Of a stretch of DNA of 64,000 bases, positions 1 to 11,297 are shown one piece after another (the stretch's first letter is position 1; the number at the start of each line of letters is the position of its first letter). Under the pieces are notes generated by a model. The model did no database searches and was not told the origin of the DNA. It saw only the letters and a list, made by a program, of their open reading frames with translations. This DNA is from Petrotoga mobilis SJ95. GTDB taxonomy: Bacteria > Thermotogota > Thermotogae > Petrotogales > Petrotogaceae. The DNA lies in NCBI RefSeq assembly GCF_000018605.1, contig NC_010003.1, positions 1,092,501 to 1,156,500 on the forward strand, written 5' to 3'. Position numbers and translations under genes: made by a program.

Positions 1-105
1 CGCAGATGCTAAATTATCAAGGGAAATACCAACGGACATGCCCCCTTGGATTATTGGCAACTTTGGAACTAAACCATTGATGTTTAAAATATTTATTAGA
101 TTCAC
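1..105 (-). CDS. Nitronate monooxygenase / FabK-like flavoprotein, N-terminal fragment (runs off left edge)
   Basis: Only the first 35 codons are inside the window. The translation holds the segment LPIIQGGMSVGISLDNLASA, the usual opening of the FMN-dependent nitronate monooxygenase / enoyl-ACP reductase II family (a strand, then the GGM-x-VGIS-x-x-LAxA flavin-binding start). The start is uncertain. The first possible codon, a GTG at 105-103, lies only one base from the AAGGAG ribosome site. A better-spaced start would need a rarer codon (ATA or ATT) a few codons downstream. This is a separate gene from the fabK at 9.0-10.0 kb. Which family member it is cannot be told from this fragment. Confidence 0.6.
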   Translation of the reverse strand, partial: MNLINILNINGLVPKLPIIQGGMSVGISLDNLASA

Positions 106-221
106 TCTCCTTTTTTGTCTTCTATACAGCTTTTAGTTGCTTTGGCACTTTTCGCCCCACTGCTCACCCATTTAATTACTCATTTAAATTATATCATAAA
201 AGAACTTTATGTGAAAAAAAA

Positions 222-253
222 TTGCATTCAAAGAATATTACTTGTGGTATAAT
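222..253 (+). promoter_or_regulatory. Probable promoter of the CDF-obgE-nadD run
   Basis: TATAAT at 248-253 is preceded by TGG (extended -10 element). A TTGCAT at 222-227 could act as -35, but the 20-base spacing is long, so the extended -10 probably does most of the work. It sits about 75 bases before the first gene. Confidence 0.5.
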
Positions 254-326
254 AAGCAATGCACATAGGTGTATTGAATTTCAATTTTAGCTGACATTCA
301 CTGAAGTCAACAAAGGAGAATACTAT

Positions 327-2637
<2,311 letters not shown>

Positions 2638-2652
2638 GAAAAGGTGTTTATT

Positions 2653-3207
2653 ATGCTAATGCTTTTTGGAGGTAGTTTTAATCCTCCTCATATAGGTCAT
2701 AGAATAATTGCCGAAATAGCTTATGATGAATTTAACCCTGATAGGTTTTTAATAGTACCGTCTAAAAATCCCCCACACAAAAGCATAGATTTCATAGCAA
2801 ATTTCGACAAGAGGTATTCTTGGTGTGAGAGGGTTTTTTTTGAACATTATTTCGAAGTAAGCGATATAGAAAATAAACTACCCTCACCATCATACACAAT
2901 AAGGACCATAGAATATTTATCAAATTTTGATAAAAACATTAATCTTTTGATAGGTGAAGACTCCCTTAAAAACTTTCACAAATGGTATAAATGGGAAGAA
3001 ATATTAAAGAAAGTAAAATTAGTAGTTTATCCCAGATATTTCGAAGAAAAAAATTCATACAGTGTAGACTTTGATTATGTAAAATTGGAAAGTCCTATCG
3101 TTGAAATATCTTCCACTTATATCAGACAAAGGATCAAAAAGGGAAAAACTGTTAAAGGTTTGATAGACGATAAGATATTTGAGGAAGTTTTAAAAGAGTA
3201 CAGTTAA
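2653..3207 (+). CDS. nadD: Nicotinate-nucleotide adenylyltransferase
   Basis: A 184-residue enzyme that joins nicotinate mononucleotide and ATP to make deamido-NAD, the penultimate step of NAD synthesis. The nucleotidyltransferase signature [12 protein letters not shown] is at the N-terminus, and the C-terminal [11 protein letters not shown] matches the ISST-x-IR phosphate-binding motif. The ATG at 2653 is preferred over the GTG at 2644 because the AAAAGGTG site (about 2638-2645) is correctly spaced for it. It follows obgE by 15 bases, a common obgE-nadD pairing. Confidence 0.93.
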
Positions 3208-3239
3208 AATCAATTTTTATAAGACTAAGGGGGATAAAA

Positions 3240-3998
3240 ATGTCGTCTTATATAGCCAAAAGTGCCAAAATTGATACTAGCGTTAAAATAGGTTACAATG
3301 TAATAATTGAAGAAGATGTTGTTATTCAAAAAGGTACTATCATTGGAAACAATGTAATAATTAAAGAAGGTAGTATTATTGGAGAAAACTGTACAATATC
3401 GGATAATTGTATAATAGGTAAATCACCCCTTAAAGCTAAAAATTCTGCCACAACCGAAACAAAAGATCTTTCTCCCTTAATTTTGAACAATAATGTAATC
3501 GTGGGAGCATGTTGTATCTTATATAAAGGTACTAAAATATCAAATGACGTTTTTATTGGAGATTTGGCGACCATCCGAGAAGATGTGGAAATCGGAGAAC
3601 ATACTATCATCGGAAAAGGCGCAACAATAGAAAATAAAAGCAAAATAGGTAGTTACGTAAAAATAGAAACAGAGGCTTACGTTACCGCCATTTCTACAAT
3701 AGAAGATTATTGCTTCATAGCTCCGGGAGTTACCTTTACCAACGATCAATTTTTGGGGAGAACGGAGAAAAGAAAAACACTTTTCAAAGGTCCTACTATC
3801 AAAAAAGGGGCTAGAATAGGAGCTAATGCAACAATATTACCAGGAATAATAATTGGAGAGGATGCTTTGGTTGGTGCAGGGAGCGTAGTCACTAAAAATT
3901 TAGAACCAAAAAAAATATACGTTGGCGTTCCCGCGAGGGAAATTCGAAACGTCCCAATCGAAGAATTATTAGAAAATCAAACTTATTTTCACCCTTAA
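3240..3998 (+). CDS. Left-handed beta-helix (hexapeptide repeat) acyltransferase
   Basis: A 252-residue protein made almost entirely of [I/V]G-x-x-x-x hexapeptide turns ([26 protein letters not shown] and so on), which form a trimeric left-handed beta helix. The C-terminal run [20 protein letters not shown] and [10 protein letters not shown] is typical of sugar N-/O-acetyltransferases that use acetyl-CoA, such as those acting on UDP-sugars. Start ATG is preceded by AAGGGGG. It is the last gene of the leftmost + strand run and ends at a strong hairpin. The substrate is not identifiable. Confidence 0.85.
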   Translation: MSSYIAKSAKIDTSVKIGYNVIIEEDVVIQKGTIIGNNVIIKEGSIIGENCTISDNCIIGKSPLKAKNSATTETKDLSPLILNNNVIVGACCILYKGTKISNDVFIGDLATIREDVEIGEHTIIGKGATIENKSKIGSYVKIETEAYVTAISTIEDYCFIAPGVTFTNDQFLGRTEKRKTLFKGPTIKKGARIGANATILPGIIIGEDALVGAGSVVTKNLEPKKIYVGVPAREIRNVPIEELLENQTYFHP

Positions 3999-4021
3999 AA
4001 TCCCAATCAAATGAGTTTTAT

Positions 4022-4060
4022 AAACATAAGGGCCGGGAAGAAAAACCCGGCCAATGTTTT
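4022..4060. terminator. Bidirectional rho-independent terminator
   Basis: GGCCGGG (4031-4037) pairs with CCCGGCC (4046-4052) around an 8-base loop. Flanking AAACAT and ATGTTT extend the stem. It sits between the convergent acyltransferase gene and the small gene at 4062. Confidence 0.85.
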
Positions 4061-4061
4061 A

Positions 4062-4247
4062 TTAATTTTCTATTTCTTTAAGCTGTTTTTCTATTTGCTC
4101 TAACTCTTGGTTAATCCTTTCCCATTCTTTTTCAAGAGATTCATCATGCTCATGAGGGCCCATGTACTTTTCTATAGATTTCTTCTGTGCCTCTAAAGTT
4201 TTCTTCTTTTTTATTAATTCTTCTCTTAAATATTCTTCTTCGGCCAT
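4062..4247 (-). CDS. Small charged coiled-coil protein of unknown function
   Basis: A 61-residue, highly charged protein (Glu/Lys-rich) with heptad-like spacing throughout and a short GPHEHDE linker near residue 31. It looks like two alpha helices. It has a good GGGGGTG ribosome site and lies 26 bases after the cyclodeaminase-like gene on the same strand, so they are probably one transcript ending at the 4031-4052 hairpin. There is no signal peptide and no known motif. Confidence 0.65.
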   Translation of the reverse strand: MAEEEYLREELIKKKKTLEAQKKSIEKYMGPHEHDESLEKEWERINQELEQIEKQLKEIEN

Positions 4248-4273
4248 TATGTTCCACCCCCTTAATTAAATTA

Positions 4274-4891
4274 TTATATATAAACTTTGGAAAGCAGCCT
4301 TAATTCAAGAGTGTTCGCTTCTCCTTCAATTTTTTCAATTTGACTGTTAATGTCTCTTAGAAAATCTTCGTCTTTAATAGATGGAAGGTTTATTTTTACA
4401 TTGTATAATCCACCATCAACCGCTGCTTTTGCCATTACAAGAGAAATTGCTGCGTCACTTTTAGCCATTTTGTACCCTTTTTCTATTGTAATCCCCGAAA
4501 GTTCCATAACTTCCAACGCGTCTTTGGCTATCTGCAGGGGTAAAAGTGTTGCCTTTTTTGTTTTTTCTTGGATTTTTTCATTTCTTGCTCTTTTCTCTTC
4601 TTCGGTACTTTTTGGAAGTTTTAATGCCTCTATCACCTCGTTGAAAGCTTGCGCATCTTCCTCCATGAGTTGAAGGAATTTGTCTCTGTACTCTTCAAAC
4701 TTTACTTTCAAATCTTTCATTTCTTCTTCCACATCTTCGTACTTTTTTTTGCCGATAGTTAAATTTGCCACCATGCATCCCAAACTGGCTCCTATAGAGC
4801 CCGCCAATGCCGCAGCACTTCCGCCGCCGGGAGCTGGTTCGTTTGACGAAAGCTTTTCTAAAAAATCTTTTAAACTCATTTCCGACAACAA
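4274..4891 (-). CDS. Cyclodeaminase/cyclohydrolase family protein (FchA-like)
   Basis: A 205-residue helical protein of the formiminotransferase-cyclodeaminase family. The hallmark PAPGGGSAAALAGSIGASL is at residues 20-38. Stand-alone members act as methenyltetrahydrofolate cyclohydrolase or formimino-THF cyclodeaminase in one-carbon metabolism. The TTG at 4891 lies a few bases from AGGAGGAG; an ATG four codons later is an alternative. No folate partner gene is adjacent, so the exact reaction is open. Confidence 0.85.
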   Translation of the reverse strand: MLSEMSLKDFLEKLSSNEPAPGGGSAAALAGSIGASLGCMVANLTIGKKKYEDVEEEMKDLKVKFEEYRDKFLQLMEEDAQAFNEVIEALKLPKSTEEEKRARNEKIQEKTKKATLLPLQIAKDALEVMELSGITIEKGYKMAKSDAAISLVMAKAAVDGGLYNVKINLPSIKDEDFLRDINSQIEKIEGEANTLELRLLSKVYI

Positions 4892-5023
4892 ATTAACTCC
4901 TCCTTTTTTGTGATATTTAACGCAATAGGCATATTAGTTTTCCTGAAAAATTCTATTACTACTATATATTCTATCAAAAGTGAATTGAAAAACAATAAAT
5001 ACCCTTTGGAAGAAATATCCTTC

Positions 5024-5076
5024 TAATTGTTTCTAAAGTCGTTTAATTGTTCCTAATCACATTTAACTGCCATTTT
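5024..5076 (+). repeat. Three helically phased repeats upstream of hppA
   Basis: TAATTGTTTCTAA (5024-5036), TAATTGTTCCTAA (5044-5056) and a weaker TAACTGCC copy beginning at 5064 start exactly 20 bases apart, i.e. two helical turns. They lie just upstream of the hppA -10 element, a typical place for cooperative activator or repressor binding. The factor is unknown. Confidence 0.5.
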
Positions 5077-5102
5077 TAAAACTTATTTTTTTGAGTAGAG
5101 GA

Positions 5103-5111
5103 TGGTATAAT
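5103..5111 (+). promoter_or_regulatory. Extended -10 promoter element of hppA
   Basis: TGGTATAAT is an extended -10 element. No good -35 is visible 17 bases upstream, in keeping with an activator- or extended -10-dependent promoter. A second TATAAT occurs at 5121-5126. Confidence 0.5.
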
Positions 5112-5165
5112 AAAATGGGGTATAATGTTATACTTCAAATTTCACAACACTTTGGAGGTGAAACA

Positions 5166-7340
5166 GTGGGTAGTCTATGGATTCTGGCAATAGTTCCAGT
5201 AATAGCTTTAATATTTGCAAGTGTTAACTTTAGACAGGTCGTTGTTTTAGACGAAGGTACAGAGAAGATGCAACACATTGCAAAGGCTATTAGAATTGGT
5301 GCTTCCGCCTTTGTTAACCACGAGCTTAAAGTATTGACGATTTATGGAATATTTATCGCTTTAGCTTTAGGTATCGTGGTAGAGTGGTATGTTGGAGCCG
5401 CTTTTGTAATGGGGGCTTTTATGAGTGCCCTTGCTGGATACATAGGTATGAAAATAGCTACTTACGCTAACGTCAGAGTTAGCAATAAAGCTCGTACAGA
5501 GAAAAGTATTGGAAAAACTCTGAAAGTTGCATTTCAAGGTGGAAGCGTTATGGGTCTTAGCGTTTCTGGATTGGCTCTATTAGGTTTATTTTTAGTATAT
5601 ATTATCTTTGGAAATTGGTTAGGACAGCTTTCTGCAGAAAATTTGGTAATCAAAGTCAATTGGTTGGGAATAAATTATATTCCTTTCACCATGACTGTTT
5701 CAGGATATGCCCTTGGATGCTCAATAATCGCTATGTTTGATAGGGTTGGTGGAGGAATTTACACAAAAGCTGCGGACATGGGAGCAGACTTGGTTGGAAA
5801 AACAGAATTGGCTTTACCGGAAGATGATGCACGAAATCCCGCAACTATCGCCGATAACGTGGGAGATGATGTTGGAGATGTTGCAGGACTTGGGGCAGAT
5901 TTGTTGGAAAGTTATGTAGGTGCGGTAATTTCATCTATAGTTCTAATATTATATACTCATTTCCTTTTGGGACCTCAAAACTTTTCTTATGATTCCACAA
6001 TGAGATTAACTTACTATCCTATACTTTTTATATCTTTAGGATTAATTTCTTCGATGATTGGAATATTGTATATAATCTTAAAAAAACCTTCAAATGATCC
6101 CCATAGAGATTTGAATATATCTTTGATGACATCAGCATTTTTAACTGTAATTTTAACTTTTTTCCTTAGCTTTTTCTACTTGAGGGGCATCAGTATTACC
6201 GAATTTCAAAATATCGGTTTCAGATTGGGATACTTCTCCCCTTGGTTGGCAGCTTTCATCGGTATAGTAGACGGTATTTTTATGGGACTTATAGCAGAAT
6301 ATTACACTAATGATGCATACCATCCTACAAAAGAATTGAGTGAATTCGCTAAGGGTGGTTCAGCTATTGTCATTACAAAAGGATTAGCGTTGGGAATGGA
6401 AAGCGTTCTTTTGCCTGTTTTCCTTTTGATGTTGGGAATTCTTGTGTCCTTCGAAATAGCAGGATTGTATGGTGTAGCAATGGCAGCTTTGGGTATGCTT
6501 TCTTTCGTTGCCACAACGGTTTCAGTTGATTCGTACGGTCCAATAGCAGATAATGCTGGTGGGATAAGCGAAATGGCAAAATTGCCGCCTGAAGTTAGAG
6601 AGATAACCGATAAACTAGACTCTGTAGGGAACACAACGGCTGCTATAGGAAAAGGTTTTGCTATCGGTTCGGCTGCTTTAGCGGCATTAGCTCTCTTCGC
6701 ATCTTTTATTTATTCTCAAGCTGGTCCTGGAGATGGAGGAGTAGGGCATTTAGAAAATATTCTGATCTTGAACATGATAGATTCTAGAACAATAGCCGGT
6801 GCTATTTTCGGCGCGGCATTACCTTTCTTTTTTAGTTCTTTTCTAATAAATGCCGTGGTAAATGCAGCTAACAAGATGGTGGATGAGGTAAGAAGACAGT
6901 TTAGAGAAATCCCTGGATTGATGGAGGGCACAACAGATCCAGATTACGAAAGATGTATCAGGATTAGTAGTGAAGGTTCGCTAAGTCAAATAAAATTCCC
7001 TGCCCTTATCGCCACTCTAACCCCTATAATTTCTGGATTTTTACTAGGACCAAACTTTGTAGGAGGACTTTTGATTGGAACTACTCTCAGTGGTGTTATG
7101 TTAGCAATATTTACAGCTAATTCTGGAGGTGCTTGGGACAACGCAAAAAAGAGAATAGAAGCTGGAGGCGTTGAAGGAGAAGGGAAAGGTACCGATGCCC
7201 ATAAAGCAGCAGTTGTGGGTGATACAGTTGGAGATCCACTGAAAGATACTGTTGGCCCTTCTCTAGATATACTAATCAAGATTATGGCGGTAACTTCCCT
7301 TATAACCGTTTCAATCTTTAAAGTGTATCATCTATTTTGA
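5166..7340 (+). CDS. hppA: K+-dependent membrane-bound pyrophosphatase (ion pump)
   Basis: A 724-residue integral membrane pyrophosphatase that couples pyrophosphate hydrolysis to Na+ and/or H+ transport. The catalytic loop is intact (GGGIYTKAADMGADLVGK, then DDARNPATIADNVGDDVGD), and so is the C-terminal loop (NSGGAWDNAKK, DTVGDPLKDTVGPS). The segment GNTTAAIGKGF has Ala where K+-independent enzymes have Lys, so it belongs to the K+-dependent class. The well-studied Thermotoga relative pumps Na+, so Na+ transport is likely here. The GTG at 5166 behind GGAGG is chosen; an upstream in-frame extension lacks a ribosome site. About 16 membrane helices. Confidence 0.95.
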   Translation: MGSLWILAIVPVIALIFASVNFRQVVVLDEGTEKMQHIAKAIRIGASAFVNHELKVLTIYGIFIALALGIVVEWYVGAAFVMGAFMSALAGYIGMKIATYANVRVSNKARTEKSIGKTLKVAFQGGSVMGLSVSGLALLGLFLVYIIFGNWLGQLSAENLVIKVNWLGINYIPFTMTVSGYALGCSIIAMFDRVGGGIYTKAADMGADLVGKTELALPEDDARNPATIADNVGDDVGDVAGLGADLLESYVGAVISSIVLILYTHFLLGPQNFSYDSTMRLTYYPILFISLGLISSMIGILYIILKKPSNDPHRDLNISLMTSAFLTVILTFFLSFFYLRGISITEFQNIGFRLGYFSPWLAAFIGIVDGIFMGLIAEYYTNDAYHPTKELSEFAKGGSAIVITKGLALGMESVLLPVFLLMLGILVSFEIAGLYGVAMAALGMLSFVATTVSVDSYGPIADNAGGISEMAKLPPEVREITDKLDSVGNTTAAIGKGFAIGSAALAALALFASFIYSQAGPGDGGVGHLENILILNMIDSRTIAGAIFGAALPFFFSSFLINAVVNAANKMVDEVRRQFREIPGLMEGTTDPDYERCIRISSEGSLSQIKFPALIATLTPIISGFLLGPNFVGGLLIGTTLSGVMLAIFTANSGGAWDNAKKRIEAGGVEGEGKGTDAHKAAVVGDTVGDPLKDTVGPSLDILIKIMAVTSLITVSIFKVYHLF

Positions 7341-7344
7341 AAAC

Positions 7345-7383
7345 AAAATCCCGAGGTTGTACATTTAATTGCCTCGGGATTTT
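7345..7383. terminator. Bidirectional terminator between hppA and the fab operon
   Basis: AAAATCCCGAGG (7345-7356) pairs perfectly with CCTCGGGATTTT (7372-7383), giving A- and T-tracts on both strands. It serves the convergent hppA and fabG transcripts. Confidence 0.92.
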
Positions 7384-7395
7384 AATTCAGTATAA

Positions 7396-8142
7396 TTAAA
7401 TTCTTAATCCACCGTCTATCCTTATAACTTGTCCCGTTATGAAGGAAGAATCATCACTGGCTAAAAATACGGCTAATTTTGCTATATCCTGAGGTTCTCC
7501 CAATCGTTTTAAACACGTATTCTCTACAACATACTCTATTAATTCTTCCTTTAAACTTTCGGTCATCCCTGTTCTAACAAATCCTGGCGCAATAGCGTTT
7601 ACTCTGATATTTTCTCCTTTCATTGTAAGTTCTTTCGCCCAAGATTTTGTCATTCCTATTATACCTGCTTTTGCTGCCGAATAATTAGTTTGACCGATGT
7701 TACCTTCAATTCCTACCACGCTCGCCATGCTTATTATATTCCCAAACTTTTGTTTTCTCATTATCTTTGCAACCGCTTTTGTCATAACAAAAGTTCCTTT
7801 TAAATTCACTTGAATTACCTTATCAAAATCTTCTTCTTTCATAATAACCAAGAAGTTATCTTTTGCCATTCCGGCATTGTTTACTAATATGTCTATTTTT
7901 TGGTATTTGTTATATATCTCAGTCACAATTTCGCTAATCGCATTGAAATCGGTTATGTCTGCTTGGTAATAAATGAACCTATCTTCTGGAAAATCACTTT
8001 TTTCATTTTCTTCTATTTGAGGTCTTTCATCTATAGCGATCGCTATTACGGTGGCACCTTCTTTTATGAAATTCCGAGATATTTCTTTCCCTATTCCTCT
8101 AGAGCCACCTGTTACGATCGCAATCTTTTGATTTAATTTCAA
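7396..8142 (-). CDS. fabG: 3-oxoacyl-ACP reductase
   Basis: A 248-residue short-chain dehydrogenase that reduces beta-ketoacyl-ACP with NADPH in fatty acid elongation. It has the cofactor motif TGGSRGIG, the NNAG motif, and the Ser-Tyr-Lys catalytic set in SMASVVGIEGN followed by NYSAAKAG. I chose the TTG giving LKLNQKIAIVTGG, spaced eight bases from GGGGGTG. Longer frames would start inside the ribosome site. It is the last gene of the fab operon, 18 bases after fabD. Confidence 0.93.
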   Translation of the reverse strand: MKLNQKIAIVTGGSRGIGKEISRNFIKEGATVIAIAIDERPQIEENEKSDFPEDRFIYYQADITDFNAISEIVTEIYNKYQKIDILVNNAGMAKDNFLVIMKEEDFDKVIQVNLKGTFVMTKAVAKIMRKQKFGNIISMASVVGIEGNIGQTNYSAAKAGIIGMTKSWAKELTMKGENIRVNAIAPGFVRTGMTESLKEELIEYVVENTCLKRLGEPQDIAKLAVFLASDDSSFITGQVIRIDGGLRI

Positions 8143-8160
8143 AGGGAACACCCCCAATTT

Positions 8161-9036
8161 TTATATATTAAGTAGTTTAACGGTTTTATTTATTTGTTTA
8201 ATAAATTTTGTGAGCACATTTGTAGGTCCAATTTCAACAAATTCATCCACACCATTATTCACACATTCCTCAATACACTCTATCCATCTAACGGGAGAAG
8301 TTATTTGCTTAATTACATTTTCCTTGATGAAAACAGGATCTGTTTCAAACTTCGCCGTCACATTCTGAACAATGGGAACCCTTGGTTTTTTGAATTCTAA
8401 ATGTTCAATTTTTCTTCTTAACCTTTCTTCTGCATCTTTTAGAAATTTCGAATGAAACGGACCGCTTACATTCAACGGTACGACCTTTCTGGCTCCTCCT
8501 TCCTTGAGCTTTTCCATAGAGATCAAAAGCTCTTCCATTTCTCCACTAATTACAATTTGTGAGGGAGAATTGTAATTAGCTATTTGAACGTTTGGATAAT
8601 TGGCTAAAACTTTTTCAATCTCATTTAAATCCATGCCTATTACAGCTGCCATACCGCCTTTTCCTGGTTCAAAAGCTTCACTCATGTACAATCCCCTATA
8701 ATAAACTGCTTCAACTGCCTCTTCAAAATTGATCACGTTTGCTGCTAAAAGTGCTGTCCATTCCCCTAAAGAATGACCAGCTACCACATCAGGTTTGAGA
8801 CCTTCTTCTAAAGCATTCAAATATTTCATATAGCTAATTGTTAGTATGGCAACTTGTGCATTTTGGGTTAAGGTAAGCTCTTTTTCATCAGTTCCAAATA
8901 TTATACTTTTTATGTCTACTCTAATCTTATTTTTTACTTTATCAAAATATAACTCATATTCAGGCTTTTTTTCTAATATATCCTTTCCCATTCCCAGGTA
9001 TTGGGATCCTTGCCCCGTAAACACAAAACATCGCAA
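8161..9036 (-). CDS. fabD: Malonyl-CoA:ACP transacylase
   Basis: A 291-residue acyltransferase that loads malonate onto acyl carrier protein. It has the N-terminal FTGQGSQ motif, the nucleophile in GHSLGEW, and the downstream GPFHSKF motif carrying the catalytic His. The TTG start lies behind AAGGAGGAG. It sits 3 bases after fabK. No acpP, fabH or acc genes are visible in this cluster, so the carrier and starter enzymes must be elsewhere. Confidence 0.94.
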   Translation of the reverse strand: MRCFVFTGQGSQYLGMGKDILEKKPEYELYFDKVKNKIRVDIKSIIFGTDEKELTLTQNAQVAILTISYMKYLNALEEGLKPDVVAGHSLGEWTALLAANVINFEEAVEAVYYRGLYMSEAFEPGKGGMAAVIGMDLNEIEKVLANYPNVQIANYNSPSQIVISGEMEELLISMEKLKEGGARKVVPLNVSGPFHSKFLKDAEERLRRKIEHLEFKKPRVPIVQNVTAKFETDPVFIKENVIKQITSPVRWIECIEECVNNGVDEFVEIGPTNVLTKFIKQINKTVKLLNI

Positions 9037-9039
9037 AAC

Positions 9040-9993
9040 TTATCTCCTCCTTTCATCGACATTTTTCTCTAAGTCGTAATTTTTCAAGATATACGACATT
9101 ATATCTTCTATAACTTCGTTAACACTTTTTATTTCATCGATCAAACCAGAGGATTGTCCCGCCATGAAAGACCCGCTTTCTTCATCACCGTACAAGAAAG
9201 CCCTCATAAGGCTGCCTACCAAAGCTTCTTCTGCTTCTTCAGGTGAAGATGCTTCTAGCTTCGCTATTTTTTTACCGAACTTTGTTTTTATTATGCGAGC
9301 TGGATGACCCATTTTCTGACCAGTAATTATGGTGTCTCTAATACCCGCATTTATTATTTTTTCTTTGTAATTTTCATGGGCTTCACATTCATATGTGGCT
9401 ATAAAGCGAGTCCCCATCTGAATGCCTTCTGCTCCTAAGGATAAGGCTGCAACCGCACCAGGCCCGTTAGCAATTCCACCTGCTGCGATTACAGGAACCG
9501 ACAAGATACTGGAAAGCTTTGGAACTAAAACCATAGTGGTTACATCTCCAATGTGTCCACCACATTCCATTCCTTCACCTATTATAGCTTCAGCGCCAGC
9601 ATTTTCTAACCTCAAAGCTAGATTTTCCGATGAGACTACGGCTAATGTTGTTATCCCATTTTCTCTAAGCAAGGGAATGTATTTGCTAGAATTTCCAGCT
9701 CCTAAAATGGCAACAGGCACTTTTTCTTGAATTATCAAATCTATGACTTCATCTATATGAGGATTAAGCATAATAACGTTTACGGCATAAGGTTTATCGG
9801 TCATCTCTCTTATTAAATCAATCTGTTTCTTCAAAAGTTTTGCATCCATGTTTCCAGAACCTATAGTTCCTAATCCACCAGCATTAGAAACAGCTGCAGC
9901 CAATTTTGCAGTACCCACCCATGCCATTCCGCCTTCTAATATGGGATATTTAATTTTCAATAAGTCAGTAACCCTATTTTTTACTGGTTCCAA
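9040..9993 (-). CDS. fabK: FMN-dependent enoyl-ACP reductase II
   Basis: A 317-residue TIM-barrel flavoprotein that carries out the last reduction of each fatty acid cycle. It has the FMN-site segments YPILEGGMAWVG at the N-terminus, the GGHIGDVTT loop with the active-site His, and AAGGIANGPGAVAALSLGA. Its place among fabZ, fabD and fabG separates it from stand-alone nitronate monooxygenases. The TTG start has GGAGGTG upstream. FabK is insensitive to triclosan-type inhibitors in other organisms. Confidence 0.9.
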   Translation of the reverse strand: MEPVKNRVTDLLKIKYPILEGGMAWVGTAKLAAAVSNAGGLGTIGSGNMDAKLLKKQIDLIREMTDKPYAVNVIMLNPHIDEVIDLIIQEKVPVAILGAGNSSKYIPLLRENGITTLAVVSSENLALRLENAGAEAIIGEGMECGGHIGDVTTMVLVPKLSSILSVPVIAAGGIANGPGAVAALSLGAEGIQMGTRFIATYECEAHENYKEKIINAGIRDTIITGQKMGHPARIIKTKFGKKIAKLEASSPEEAEEALVGSLMRAFLYGDEESGSFMAGQSSGLIDEIKSVNEVIEDIMSYILKNYDLEKNVDERRR

Positions 9994-10009
9994 TTCGGCA
10001 CCTCCATCT

Positions 10010-10429
10010 TCAACTCTTTTTGATACCTACCATTATCTCTGCTTGTGCACATACCTGTTCTTCCACTGTAGCTATTCCCTTTAATTTGAACATGTTTGCT
10101 TTCTTCTGTAGAATTTCTAGATCGTATATCAATTTATCTCCAGGTCTTACTTCCTTTTTAAATCGAGCCTTATCTATACCCGTAAACAAAGGAATTACAT
10201 TCTCATCGGTATCTTTTAGAAGCAATAATCCAGCAGTTTGAGCCATACCCTCAACAATAAGTACTCCCGGCATTATGGGATAATTTGGGAAGTGACCTTG
10301 AAAAAAAGATTCGTTAATGCTAACGTTTTTAAACGCCTTGATCTTTTCTTCATTTAATTCTAAAACCCCATCAACAAGCAAAAAAGGGTAACGGTGGGGC
10401 AATATTTTCATTATTTCCTCTATATTCAT
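10010..10429 (-). CDS. fabZ: 3-hydroxyacyl-ACP dehydratase
   Basis: A 139-residue hotdog-fold enzyme that removes water from 3-hydroxyacyl-ACP. It has the family motif LPHRYPFLLVD with the catalytic His, then GHFPNYPIMPGVLIVEGMAQ with the catalytic Glu. I chose the ATG of MNIEEIMKILPHRYP because GGGAGTG lies seven bases before it; a slightly longer frame starts within that site. It follows degV by 5 bases. Confidence 0.94.
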   Translation of the reverse strand: MNIEEIMKILPHRYPFLLVDGVLELNEEKIKAFKNVSINESFFQGHFPNYPIMPGVLIVEGMAQTAGLLLLKDTDENVIPLFTGIDKARFKKEVRPGDKLIYDLEILQKKANMFKLKGIATVEEQVCAQAEIMVGIKKS

Positions 10430-10434
10430 AATTT

Positions 10435-11283
10435 TCACTCCCATGTAGTTACTATTCCACCAGAATCAGGCCCTAAATGCATACCTATTATTATATCCAT
10501 CGGTTCAAAGATTATCTTTTCCCTCGGTACTCCCAATTTAACTACTTCATCCAACAAATCGCCACCTATTTTTAAGCTCCCTGTATGTTCAACGGTTATA
10601 TTCTTTAACTCTCCTCTGCCTTTTTCTTCCATTGCCAATGTAGTAAGCTCTTTAATTATTTTATTGTATCCTCTAATCCTTTTAACGGGCAATATTTCAC
10701 CATTCTCCAGTTTTAACAATGGTTTAATGTTTAACATGCTTCCCACAAAAGCAGTTGCTTTTCCTATTCTTCCACCTTTTGCAAGATAATTTAAACTTCC
10801 TACGGTAAAGTATACATTCACTTTTTCTTGAAAATGTTCCACAAAACTCTTCAACTCTTCTATACTATAATCTCCTGAATCTATAAGCTTTTTTAATTCT
10901 AGTACTACATAACCTAATCCCCATGTAGCTTCATAACTTTCCACTATATGGATCCTTTTTTCATCTACTTCCTTAGCGGCTATCCTAGCAGAATTATAGG
11001 TGCCACTAAGTTTTCCTGAAAGATGGACAGATATCAATTCATCGTAATCTTTAAGCATTTTTTTGTATACCTCTTCAAAATCTTGAGGCGTGGGTTGTGA
11101 AGTGGCTGGTATATAGTCAGACGTTTTTAAAAACTCATAGAAGTCGTCTACATCAATATCCACAGCCTTTTCAAACTTGTCTTTCATCTTTACATACAAT
11201 GAAACACAGCCTATCCCCATTTCTTCTAATTGTTTTGGATCAATGTCGCAGGTATTATCGGTTACTATTCCTATTTTAGGCAT
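10435..11283 (-). CDS. DegV family fatty-acid-binding protein
   Basis: A 282-residue two-domain protein starting MPKIGIVTDNTCDI, with the T/S-rich fatty-acid pocket segment PATSQPTPQDF and the SGKLSGTYNSA motif of the DegV/FakB family. Members bind a fatty acid and present it to a kinase such as FakA for use as acyl-phosphate. Its place between fabF and fabZ supports a lipid role. It could handle exogenous or recycled fatty acids. No fakA is in the window. Confidence 0.88.
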   Translation of the reverse strand: MPKIGIVTDNTCDIDPKQLEEMGIGCVSLYVKMKDKFEKAVDIDVDDFYEFLKTSDYIPATSQPTPQDFEEVYKKMLKDYDELISVHLSGKLSGTYNSARIAAKEVDEKRIHIVESYEATWGLGYVVLELKKLIDSGDYSIEELKSFVEHFQEKVNVYFTVGSLNYLAKGGRIGKATAFVGSMLNIKPLLKLENGEILPVKRIRGYNKIIKELTTLAMEEKGRGELKNITVEHTGSLKIGGDLLDEVVKLGVPREKIIFEPMDIIIGMHLGPDSGGIVTTWE

Positions 11284-11297
11284 AATTGTGCCCCCTT

